Source: Clostridium pasteurianum DSM 525 = ATCC 6013 (GTDB taxonomy: Bacteria; Bacillota; Clostridia; Clostridiales; Clostridiaceae). From it: DNA of 64,000 nt. Within the stretch, counting starts at the first letter, position 1. Every line of letters starts with the position of its first letter. Below are positions 25,604-33,561 of this stretch, in pieces. The notes beneath the pieces were generated by a model. That model saw nothing but the letters and a program-made list of their open reading frames with translations. It was not told where the DNA came from and made no database searches. A program made the position numbers and the translations under genes. The DNA lies in contig NZ_CP009268.1 of the NCBI RefSeq assembly GCF_000807255.1, positions 186,001 through 250,000 of the forward strand, in the 5' to 3' direction.

Positions 25604-27834
25604 TTGAAAAACCTATTTAAAAAATATATTTGCATTAAACAGCATGACGCAAAAGATTGTGGCTGCGCTTGCTTAGCTACAATTTTTAAACAATATGGTT
25701 TAAAAATATCAATATCTAAAATAAGAGAAACTGCGGGAACAGATAGGCAGGGAACCAGTGCTTATGGGATTATTAAAGCAGCAGAAAAAATTGGATTTAC
25801 TGCTAAAGGAGTTAAGGTAAATAAGTCAGAGGATATATTTAGTGAATTTCCAATCCCTGCTATTGCTCATGTCATTATAGATAAAAAATTTCCTCACTAT
25901 GTAGTAATACATAGAATACATAAAAAAGAAATTGTTGTAGCAGATCCTGAAAAGGGTATTGTTAAATATAAACCAGAAGATTTCTTTAAAATTTGGACAG
26001 GAATATTGATATTAATGACACCCACTGTTGAATTTAAGAAAGGTAATGAAGATAAGGGAGTATTTAAAAGATTTTTTGGATTGTTAAAACCACAAAAAGG
26101 ATTGCTTACAAATATATTTTTTGCTTCCTTGGTACTTACTACCCTTGGTATATTAGCTTCTTTTTATTTTCAATCGCTCATGGATACCATAATACCACAA
26201 AATTTATCTAAAACATTAATAGAAATTTCTATAGGTGTTATTTGTCTAAATGTATTCAAAGTACTATTGGATGCTTTTAGAACTCAGCTTCTCATATATT
26301 TAGGGCAGAATATAAATATACCATTAATGATTGGATATTATAATCATGTAGTAAATCTTCCTATGAACTTTTTTGGTACAAGAGAAGTAGGAGAAATTAT
26401 CTCAAGATTTAATGATGCTTCAAAGATAAGAGATGCTATTTCAGGGGCAACTCTTACTATTATGATAGATACGTTAATGGTTATCTTTGGTGGAGCTATA
26501 CTTTATACTGAAAATCATTTACTGTTTGGGATCACAATAGTTCCTGTAATTTTATATTTAATTATAGTCTGGGTTTTTAATAGTTCTATTGAAAGAGTTA
26601 ATAAAAAAACAATGGAAGACAATGCAAGTCTTACATCTTATCTAGTGGAATCCCTAAATGGTATAGAGACAGTTAAAGCTTTTAATGGTGAAAGAAAAGT
26701 TAACTTTGAAATGGAAAAGAGATTTATAAAGCTAATAAAAAGTGTATTTAATAATGGATTTATAAGTAATATTCAAGGCTCTGTAAAAACAGCAGTACAA
26801 ACTATTTTTGGTACGATAATTCTTTGGATAGGAGCTTATGAAGTGTTAAGAGGAAATATGACTATAGGTCAGCTTTTGACTTTTAATGCACTGCTTGCAT
26901 ATTTTTTAGATCCTATTCAGCGTATTATAAATCTTCAGCCAACTGTTCAAACCGCCATAGTTGCTGCAGACAGATTAGGTGAAATATTGGATTTAGAGCT
27001 TGAAAAAAGTGAAAATGAGGATAAAAAAATATTTCCTTCAACTTTAAAGGGAGAGATTGAATTAAAAAATGTAGATTTTAGATATGGTACAAGGCAATTG
27101 GTGCTAAAAGATATAAATATAAGTATAGCACCTGGTGAGAAAATAGCACTAGTAGGAGAAAGTGGTTCTGGTAAAACTACTATTTCAAAACTGCTTATGA
27201 ATTTTTATCAATGTGAAAATGGAGAAGTTTTAATCAATGGCTATAATATTAAAGATATTAATATTGAAGCCTTAAGGGATAAGATAGCTTACATATCACA
27301 AAATGTATTTTTCTTTAGCGGTACTATAAAGGAAAACTTGAGTTTTGGAGCTGAGGGAACTACTTTTGAAGAGATGATAGAGGCATGTAAAAAGTCACAA
27401 ATAAATGACTATATTAATTCACTGCCTACAAGATATAATACTTTGTTGGAGGAAAATGCATCTAACCTTTCAGGCGGTCAAAAGCAAAGACTCGCCATAG
27501 CAAGAGCAATACTCAAAAAGCCAGAAATACTTATAATGGATGAGGCCACAAGTAATTTGGATTCTATAACAGAAAAAGCTATTGAAAACACAATAAATGA
27601 ATTCAGTAAGGATATCACTTCACTACTATCATAATAGCACATAGATTAAGTACTATTATGAGATGCGATAAAATATATGTTATGGATAAGGGTATAATTA
27701 TTGAGAGTGGAAGTCATAATGAACTTATAAAACAAGGAGGAAAATATTTTAAACTTTGGAAAGAACAGCTTCCGGGTTATGAAGCACTAGAAGAAGTAGC
27801 ATCAGCTAAAAGACTGGAGGTAAATCAAATATGA
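25604..27834 (+). pseudogene. C39-peptidase ABC exporter for GG-leader peptides, frameshifted near the 3' end
   Basis: The protein cleaves double-glycine leaders and exports the mature peptides. Residues 1-140 are a C39 peptidase with the QHDAKDCG motif (catalytic Cys19), His98 (PHYVVI) and Asp114 (ADPEKG). About residues 165-430 form the membrane domain, followed by an ATPase with Walker A GESGSGKTT (about 517), signature LSGGQKQR (about 622) and Walker B ILIMDEATSN (about 643). The first frame stops at 27634, just after DITS. The missing part, including the H-loop [10 protein letters not shown], continues in another frame from about 27625 to TGA 27832-27834, which overlaps the next ATG. One lost base (or two gained) near 27620-27627 explains this. 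The start is TTG after TAGGAGG. The frameshift may be real or a sequence error. Confidence 0.85.
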
Positions 27835-29354
27835 AATACATACTTCAAAATATAGATGATATAACTGACAGTAGAGAAGTATTAGAATCAAGACCTCATC
27901 CCTTTACAAGAATTTTTATTTACATAATGATAGCTGTGCTGTTATTAGCATTTATATGGTCTTATTTTAGTGAAAAGGAAATTGTAGTAAAAGCTAATGG
28001 GATAGTGGAACCTAACAAAGCAATTATACAAGTATCAAATGAAGCTGCTGGAAAAGTAACTTCTATAAATTTTAAAGATGGTGATAAGGTAAAGAAAGAT
28101 CAGATACTTTATACAATTAATCATACAAATTTAGATGTACAAAAAGCTGGACTGGAAGAGGATCTTAAGCTTCAAAATGTGGAGGTAAACAATTTAAATA
28201 AATTAAAGAATAGTATTACAGATGGGAAAAATCATTTTAATGAAAATTCGAATGATGAAAGGGAATATTATAATAGATACGTTAGATATACAGAAGGTAT
28301 TGGAGATATAAATAATAGTGCACAGGCTGTCAAGGTTCAAATTCAGAATTTGCAGGATCAGATATTAAAATTAAATTTACTACAAAAATCAATAAATGAT
28401 AACAAAAATTATTTTGGAGATAACAGTTCTTATAGTAATCAACTTCAAAGTTATCAGATTAATATCCAGCAGTATCAGGGAAAAATAAATAATGCACTAA
28501 ATCAATACAATGCACTTAAAAAGCAGATATATGAACAAAAAAAACAAACTTCGTCACAAAATATGCAAAATAGTAGTCAAATAGATCAAAATAATGAAAT
28601 AAGTGAAATTAATAATAAAAGTCAACTAGATAACGCCAAAATAGCTATAGATAGTGCAAATCAAGATTTATCAAAATATAAATTAGAATTTATGCAAAAT
28701 ATAAATTCTAGTAAAGAACAAAATGAAATAAAAATAAAGGAAATTCAGAGTGCACCATCCTTAAGTCAGGAAAATGGAAGCCAATATACATCTTCTGAGG
28801 AGTATAAGCATGATAATTTAATTCAAATAGATACAAATATTAAAGCAGCTCAATCTAAGATAAACCAAGATAATAACAATATTAAAAGTATTGATATAAA
28901 TATAGCTCAATGTACTGTAAAGGCTCCCAGTGATGGGATAATAAATAGTTTAAATGAAATTAAAGAGGGAGATTTACTGCAAGCAGGAACACAAATAGCT
29001 ACTATGCTTCCTATAGATAACTCTCAATATAAAATTCAAATATATATTGCCAATAAGGATATAGGAAATATAAAAAAGGGACAAAACATACGCTGTAATT
29101 TTGACGCATTACCTTACAGCGATTATGGAAGTATAGATACAAAAATAACTAATTTAAGTGCAGATGCAAAGGTAAATCAAAATAATAGTACAAGCTATTA
29201 TACTGCAGAAGCGATTATATATAATAAGCCTTTATACAATAGAAAAAGAGAAAAAGCTGATATTAAACCAGGAATGACAAGTCAAATAGATATAATTACT
29301 AGAAAAGAAAAAATACTTTATTATTTGATGAAACAGATAAATCTTAAAGATTGA
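27831..29354 (+). CDS. HlyD-family membrane fusion protein, bacteriocin secretion accessory
   Basis: This 507-residue protein has one N-terminal membrane segment (about residues 29-46, [15 protein letters not shown]). A biotinyl-lipoyl-like half ([27 protein letters not shown], about 63-90), a long Q/N-rich coiled-coil region (about 100-355) and the second half-motif ([14 protein letters not shown], about 362) follow. Such adaptors work with C39 exporters (LcnD/BlpB-like). GGAGG lies before the ATG, which overlaps the TGA of the exporter's restored frame, an arrangement typical of translational coupling. Confidence 0.88.
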   Translation: MKYILQNIDDITDSREVLESRPHPFTRIFIYIMIAVLLLAFIWSYFSEKEIVVKANGIVEPNKAIIQVSNEAAGKVTSINFKDGDKVKKDQILYTINHTNLDVQKAGLEEDLKLQNVEVNNLNKLKNSITDGKNHFNENSNDEREYYNRYVRYTEGIGDINNSAQAVKVQIQNLQDQILKLNLLQKSINDNKNYFGDNSSYSNQLQSYQINIQQYQGKINNALNQYNALKKQIYEQKKQTSSQNMQNSSQIDQNNEISEINNKSQLDNAKIAIDSANQDLSKYKLEFMQNINSSKEQNEIKIKEIQSAPSLSQENGSQYTSSEEYKHDNLIQIDTNIKAAQSKINQDNNNIKSIDINIAQCTVKAPSDGIINSLNEIKEGDLLQAGTQIATMLPIDNSQYKIQIYIANKDIGNIKKGQNIRCNFDALPYSDYGSIDTKITNLSADAKVNQNNSTSYYTAEAIIYNKPLYNRKREKADIKPGMTSQIDIITRKEKILYYLMKQINLKD

Positions 29355-29385
29355 TATTGTAAAAATTTACAATTATTTTGCTATA

Positions 29386-29405
29386 ACCTTTCGGCCGAAG
29401 GTTAA
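29386..29405 (+). promoter_or_regulatory. G/C-rich hairpin before the radical SAM precursor gene
   Basis: The sequence aacctttcggccgaaggtt folds into a compact stem in a very A/T-rich setting, without a T-run behind it. It lies between the HlyD gene and the precursor gene at 29434 and could stabilise the 5' end of a processed precursor mRNA. Confidence 0.45.
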
Positions 29406-29433
29406 TATATAAATTAATTTTGGAGGGAATATT

Positions 29434-29628
29434 ATGATAAATGAAAATTTAACAGATGAACAATTACTAAATATAACAGGAGGAAGTGCTTTTTTGGACA
29501 ATGATAGCTTAACTAATGGATTAAATTCCATACACATACGCCCATTATATAGCATTACTCCAATAAAATCACCTTTTGGTGGCATAATTGCTTTATATGC
29601 AGTTCAACCAGTTATTACAGACAAATAA
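29434..29628 (+). CDS. Double-glycine leader precursor next to a radical SAM enzyme (64 aa)
   Basis: The product starts with the leader MINENLTDEQLLNITGG, which aligns with the leaders at 25163 and 31123. The core of about 47 residues contains no cysteine and no tryptophan, so it is not a sactipeptide, ranthipeptide or streptide type. It holds two related blocks, PLYSITPIKS and ALYAVQPVIT, of the form LY-small-aliphatic-x-P-aliphatic. TGGAGG precedes the ATG. A hairpin at 29632-29664 separates it from the radical SAM gene and may keep precursor levels above enzyme levels. It is probably a RiPP precursor; the modification is unknown. Confidence 0.78.
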   Translation: MINENLTDEQLLNITGGSAFLDNDSLTNGLNSIHIRPLYSITPIKSPFGGIIALYAVQPVITDK

Positions 29629-29631
29629 TAT

Positions 29632-29664
29632 AAAAGGAAATGACCTGAAAAGTCATTTCCTTTT
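29632..29664 (+). terminator. Hairpin between precursor and radical SAM gene, attenuator-like
   Basis: The perfect arms aaaaggaaatgac and gtcatttcctttt pair around ctgaaaa. No long T-run follows beyond the stem itself, so partial termination is likely. Such hairpins commonly lower the enzyme-to-precursor ratio in peptide operons. Confidence 0.7.
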
Positions 29665-29712
29665 ATAAAATACTAAATAAAATTTTCAATGAAATAATAG
29701 GGGGAAATACAT

Positions 29713-30765
29713 ATGGAATATAAACCAGTTACTGCTGTATGGGAAATAACTATGGGATGTAACATGAGGTGTAAACATTGTGGTTCCAGCTGTGAAAAGC
29801 CATTAGAAGACGAGTTGAGCACTGAAGAAGCTTTTAAATTAAGTGATGACTTAGGAAAGCTTGGACTTAAATGGATTACTCTATCTGGTGGAGAACCTAC
29901 TACAAGAAAAGATTTTTATTTGATTGCAAAGAGATTAAATGAAAATAATATAATTCCAACTTTAATCACTAATGGATGGCTATTAGATGAAAACATAGTT
30001 GATAAGGCAATAATAGGTGGAATTAACACTATTGCTATTAGTATTGATGGATTAGAAAAAACTCATGACAATATGAGAAAAAAAGGATCTTTTCAAAGAG
30101 ATATGAAGGCGTTAGATTTATTAGGAAGAAAGAATATACCTTCTTCTGTTATTACTACAATAAACAATATAAATATAAAAGAATTAGAGCAATTAAAGGA
30201 TATTTTAATTGAAAAAGGTGTAGTGTCATGGCAGCTTCAATTAGCCCTTCCTATGGGAAATATGTCTAAAAACTCAGATCTTGTTGTACAACCGTTTCAA
30301 GTAGATAAAGTAATAGATTTTGCTTATAGAACAACAATGGAAAATAAAATAGTTATACAATTAGCGGATTGTATGGGATATTTTAATATGAAAGAAGCGT
30401 CAGTTAGAAAACATAGTTCAAATATTGATGGATATACATGGACTGGATGCAGTGCAGGTAAATATACTTTAGGAATTTTAAATAATGGAGATATTGTAGG
30501 TTGTACCTCTGTGCGTGATAAAACTCTTGTAGAGGGAAATATAAGAACAGCTTCTTTGGAAGATATATGGGAAAATCCTGATAATTTTAGCTGGAATAGA
30601 GGTATGAAAAAAGAAAAGTTGCAGGGGACTTGTGGTAAATGTAAATATGGAAATATATGTTTAGGAGGATGTTCTAATACTAAGCTTACTCATGGAGGAA
30701 GCTTGTATGCTGAAAACAAATATTGCTCTTATAATTTTGCTTTAAGTAAGGCAAAAAATTCATAG
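29713..30765 (+). CDS. Radical SAM/SPASM peptide-modifying enzyme
   Basis: This 350-residue enzyme has the radical SAM motif CNMRCKHC (Cys16, Cys20, Cys23) and the LSGGEPT segment (about residue 58). A C-terminal SPASM-type cysteine set follows: CSAGKYTLGI (about 245), GCTSVRD (about 262), GTCGKCKYGNICLGGC (about 310-325) and YCSYN (about 342). This layout is typical of enzymes that modify ribosomal peptides using extra iron-sulfur clusters. The adjacent GG-leader precursor is the likely substrate. No RRE-like N-terminal extension is present, so leader recognition may involve the small TPR protein that follows. GGGGG lies before the ATG. Confidence 0.88.
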   Translation: MEYKPVTAVWEITMGCNMRCKHCGSSCEKPLEDELSTEEAFKLSDDLGKLGLKWITLSGGEPTTRKDFYLIAKRLNENNIIPTLITNGWLLDENIVDKAIIGGINTIAISIDGLEKTHDNMRKKGSFQRDMKALDLLGRKNIPSSVITTINNINIKELEQLKDILIEKGVVSWQLQLALPMGNMSKNSDLVVQPFQVDKVIDFAYRTTMENKIVIQLADCMGYFNMKEASVRKHSSNIDGYTWTGCSAGKYTLGILNNGDIVGCTSVRDKTLVEGNIRTASLEDIWENPDNFSWNRGMKKEKLQGTCGKCKYGNICLGGCSNTKLTHGGSLYAENKYCSYNFALSKAKNS

Positions 30766-30776
30766 AAAGTGGGAAT

Positions 30777-30965
30777 TTGCAACTTGGAGAAATGGCATTA
30801 TCAAGAGCTTTTGATATGGGCAGTAAAGATGAAGAAATGTTAGAAGCATATGCATATGCAAATTACATGCTAGAAAATTATACCTATGCAAAAAATGCTT
30901 ATGAAAAATTATTATCTATTAATCCTGAGAACAAAAACGCACAAAGATTTTATAACTTAATTTAA
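30777..30965 (+). CDS. Small TPR-repeat protein beside the radical SAM gene
   Basis: This 62-residue protein consists of about one and a half tetratricopeptide repeats (AYAYANYMLENYTYAKNAYEKLLSINPENKNAQ). The start is TTG at 30777, 11 bases after the radical SAM stop, with AAAGTGGG just upstream. TPR units bind other proteins, so it may help the enzyme recognise its peptide. Because the start codon is weak and the protein is short, it could also be a decayed larger gene. Confidence 0.6.
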   Translation: MQLGEMALSRAFDMGSKDEEMLEAYAYANYMLENYTYAKNAYEKLLSINPENKNAQRFYNLI

Positions 30966-31122
30966 TAAAATTACAGTAATTTTATAGAATATAAAAATTT
31001 TTCATGTACAGAAATTTATATTTAATGACCAATGTGTTTACGTATATTATATTTTAATATATGATTTTAATAAAAAATGATACAAATCAATATTTATATA
31101 AAAGAATGAGGAGAGGTTATGT

Positions 31123-31251
31123 ATGGAAGAAACTAAGGAGTTTAATGAATTAGAAGAGTTAACAGATGAAGAATTATCAGATATAGATGGTGGAGGTATT
31201 TATGATAAAATAAATAAATTTTTATCTAATTCTAAACATTATTTTATTTGA
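31123..31251 (+). CDS. Double-glycine leader peptide, putative pheromone (42 aa)
   Basis: The gene starts 7-8 bases after GAGGAGAGG. The acidic leader ends in EELTDEELSDIDGG and aligns with the other two GG leaders of the island. The released core, GIYDKINKFLSNSKHYFI (18 residues), is short, amphipathic and net positive, as are ComC/PlnA-type inducing peptides. It sits directly beside the AgrC-like kinase and LytTR regulator genes, whose relatives sense such peptides. The role as inducer is inferred from size and position; a small bacteriocin is the alternative. It is too short to show in most gene predictions. Confidence 0.75.
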   Translation: MEETKEFNELEELTDEELSDIDGGGIYDKINKFLSNSKHYFI

Positions 31252-31253
31252 TG

Positions 31254-31287
31254 TATATACCTAGGTAATTTGTTACCTAGGTATATA
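31254..31287. terminator. Bidirectional terminator between pheromone and kinase genes
   Basis: The perfect 15-bp arms tatatacctaggtaa and ttacctaggtatata enclose the loop tttg. The kinase stop codon lies inside the right arm. The two genes converge here. Confidence 0.85.
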
Positions 31288-32562
31288 TAAAGAAATTTTT
31301 ATCCAACCATCATCTACATTTAGTTGAATTCTACCATTATAGAATTCAACTATCTTTTTTACATTATATAAACCATAACCATGATTAACACTTTTCTTTG
31401 TAGTAAAGCCTTTATTAAATATCTTGGCTACTTTATTTGGATCTAAAACTAAACCGTTATTTTCAGTTTCTATTAAATAATCTGTAGTAGAAGAGTCAAT
31501 TTTTAATTTAACAGTTCTATTATTATAGGCTTCATTTTTAACAGCTTTAAAGGAATTGTCCAAAAGATTATTTAATATTTCTGACAGTTCATAATCCTGC
31601 AGTGGAATATCATTTAAACTGCAATCAATGTTGTAGATGAAATTTATATTTTCAGTTTTTGCAATGTTGGTTTTTACGTATATAATAGCAGCTACAACTT
31701 TATGATCTATACTTATATTTTCATCTAATACTGTTAATGACTTATTCAAGGAAGTTATGTAGTTTTCTAATTGATATTTTAAATCTTTTTCATTTGTAGT
31801 TTGAATAATACCATATATAGTATTTATATGATTTTTAAAATCATGCTGTCTTGATTTTATGTCATCTATTAAGTCAGAAACAATAGGACTATATTTTTCA
31901 TAAGTTTTTAAAGTCATGCCTTGTTCTTTCAATTTGTAATTATAAATAGCAAATAATATACTTATAAAAAAATATATTATTGAAATGATGGATAATTGTA
32001 TAGAATAATTGCTTATAATATTAAAATTAAAAATTAATAGTAATTTTAGTATAACTATATAAAATATTATGTTAAATATTATAAAATTACCCGATTTTAG
32101 CATCTTTTTATATCCAATGTAGTATATCTTTAATGGTAATAGATAGCATATAACAATTATAGTTATTAGAAGGCTTAGTTCAGCCAGAAAATTTATATGA
32201 TAACTGCTTATTTTAAATTTAAATTGTATTAGCTCTATGAGTAAATTAAATATAAACTTTATAATGAAATCCAAACATTGAATTACTAGAAAATATTGAA
32301 TAGATTCTGAAATAGTTTCATTATATATAAATTTTAACATTAATATTATAAATATACAATTAATAAATATACTCACCTGTAAATTTATCAACCGCAAAAC
32401 AATTACTTCGGTGCTTACAATTATTATAAATAAAATATCCCTTATTGGCATGAATTTATTGTTGCTTAAAGTTTTATATAATATTGTAATGGCTGTATAT
32501 TCTAGCAATGGAATACTTACAAATATCAGCAGTAAAATAACATGATTCACATTAAATGTCAC
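31273..32562 (-). CDS. AgrC-like (HPK10) sensor histidine kinase
   Basis: This 429-residue protein has an N-terminal sensor of about six to seven membrane segments (residues 5-208). The kinase follows: the phosphorylation site RQHDFKNH (His240), the N box EILNNLLDNSFKA (about 328-340) and a G box NHGYGLYNVK (about 393-402). Multi-spanning HPK10 kinases of this type sense extracellular peptide pheromones. The LytTR regulator gene lies just upstream on the same strand (about 60 bp), and the candidate pheromone gene is convergent at its 3' end. No agrB/agrD pair is present, so a GG-leader pheromone is more likely than a cyclic thiolactone. Confidence 0.9.
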   Translation of the reverse strand: MTFNVNHVILLLIFVSIPLLEYTAITILYKTLSNNKFMPIRDILFIIIVSTEVIVLRLINLQVSIFINCIFIILMLKFIYNETISESIQYFLVIQCLDFIIKFIFNLLIELIQFKFKISSYHINFLAELSLLITIIVICYLLPLKIYYIGYKKMLKSGNFIIFNIIFYIVILKLLLIFNFNIISNYSIQLSIISIIYFFISILFAIYNYKLKEQGMTLKTYEKYSPIVSDLIDDIKSRQHDFKNHINTIYGIIQTTNEKDLKYQLENYITSLNKSLTVLDENISIDHKVVAAIIYVKTNIAKTENINFIYNIDCSLNDIPLQDYELSEILNNLLDNSFKAVKNEAYNNRTVKLKIDSSTTDYLIETENNGLVLDPNKVAKIFNKGFTTKKSVNHGYGLYNVKKIVEFYNGRIQLNVDDGWIKISLYIPR

Positions 32563-32625
32563 TTCCTTTCAATTTTATATTCGCCTTTAATGTATTATTA
32601 ATTTAGGCTTTATAATAATATATTA

Positions 32626-33384
32626 TCAATGCTTGTCTTTTTTGTTTTCTCTGCTATACATGTATTCATCAATAATATCTTTGTATTTTGAACCTATAAA
32701 AGCATTTTCTTTATAATCATAAAAAGATACTATCCATGAGTTGTATGAATATTTTTCTATTTTTTCTATACGTTTTAAATTCATCAAATAAGACCTATGA
32801 CATTGAACTATATAATCATTACATACTTTTTTCATAATATTTTTTAGTGAAGTTCTGTGTATTTCATATAAACCTTTTGTGGTATGTATAATTACATTTC
32901 TTATACGTACTTCTATAAAAAATATGTCTTCCAAATACACCTTTATGCTCAGTTTATTACAGTCAAATAGAACGTATTCTCTTGCTTTGATTTCTTTCTT
33001 ATGCTTTTTATTGATATCGTCTATAATCAGCATAGTCATATCCTTAACCTTTTGTTTATCATAAGGTTTTATTATGTAATCATAACAATGAATTTCTTTA
33101 AAAGCAGGTAGTATATATTGTTTATGGGTAGTTATAAAGACAATCCAGCTTAAACGATATCTATCTATATTTCTTAAGTTTAAACCTAGATTTAAACCAG
33201 AAGAATTTTTTAAAGAAATGTCAATATAGAAAAAATCTATAATTTCTGTATTGGCTATTTTTAAGGCTGAGGCTTCATCCTCTGCTTCGTATATATTTAT
33301 ATCTTTTATAATGATATTCTTTAACATTTTTATAAGATTATTTCTCTGAATAGGATTATCTTCTGCTATTAATATATTTGGCAT
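32626..33384 (-). CDS. LytTR-family response regulator
   Basis: The 252-residue protein has a receiver domain (acidic pocket E8/D9, phosphoacceptor Asp55 in YIDISL, Lys106 in IIKPYDK). A LytTR DNA-binding domain (about residues 140-245) follows, with the typical EVRIRNVIIHT and CHRSYLMNLKRIEKI segments. It forms a two-component pair with the kinase downstream. The 21-bp-spaced direct repeats at 25451-25484 and the inverted copy near 24250 are its probable targets. No such boxes were seen in its own promoter region, so autoinduction would have to come through the pheromone and exporter genes. Confidence 0.92.
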   Translation of the reverse strand: MPNILIAEDNPIQRNNLIKMLKNIIIKDINIYEAEDEASALKIANTEIIDFFYIDISLKNSSGLNLGLNLRNIDRYRLSWIVFITTHKQYILPAFKEIHCYDYIIKPYDKQKVKDMTMLIIDDINKKHKKEIKAREYVLFDCNKLSIKVYLEDIFFIEVRIRNVIIHTTKGLYEIHRTSLKNIMKKVCNDYIVQCHRSYLMNLKRIEKIEKYSYNSWIVSFYDYKENAFIGSKYKDIIDEYMYSRENKKDKH

Positions 33385-33561
33385 TGCTATACTCCTTTTA
33401 GTATATTCCCATATAGTTAATTTACGACAATAATTATACCAAATAGAACATACTATGTAAATTTTGAGGAAAATTTGTATGAAATTTTATTAAATATATT
33501 TAGAAAAATATGGTATAATAGTTCTTAGATGGTAATAGGAGAAACTTAAGAGGTGATAAAT

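Noticed and set aside
27615-27634. Programmed -1 frameshift in the exporter gene
   Set aside because: No X-XXY-YYZ slippery sequence or strong downstream pseudoknot was seen; a one-base indel is the simpler explanation.
29434-29628. Sactipeptide or SCIFF-type ranthipeptide precursor
   Set aside because: The core contains no cysteine, which those classes require.
31119-31136. ATG at 31119 as the start of the pheromone gene
   Set aside because: It opens a frame of only five codons (ending TAA); the ATG at 31123 gives the leader peptide and fits the ribosome binding site.
31123-31251. AgrD-type cyclic peptide precursor
   Set aside because: There is no cysteine or serine-based AgrD core, no C-terminal charged AgrD tail and no agrB gene; the leader ends in a GG cleavage site.
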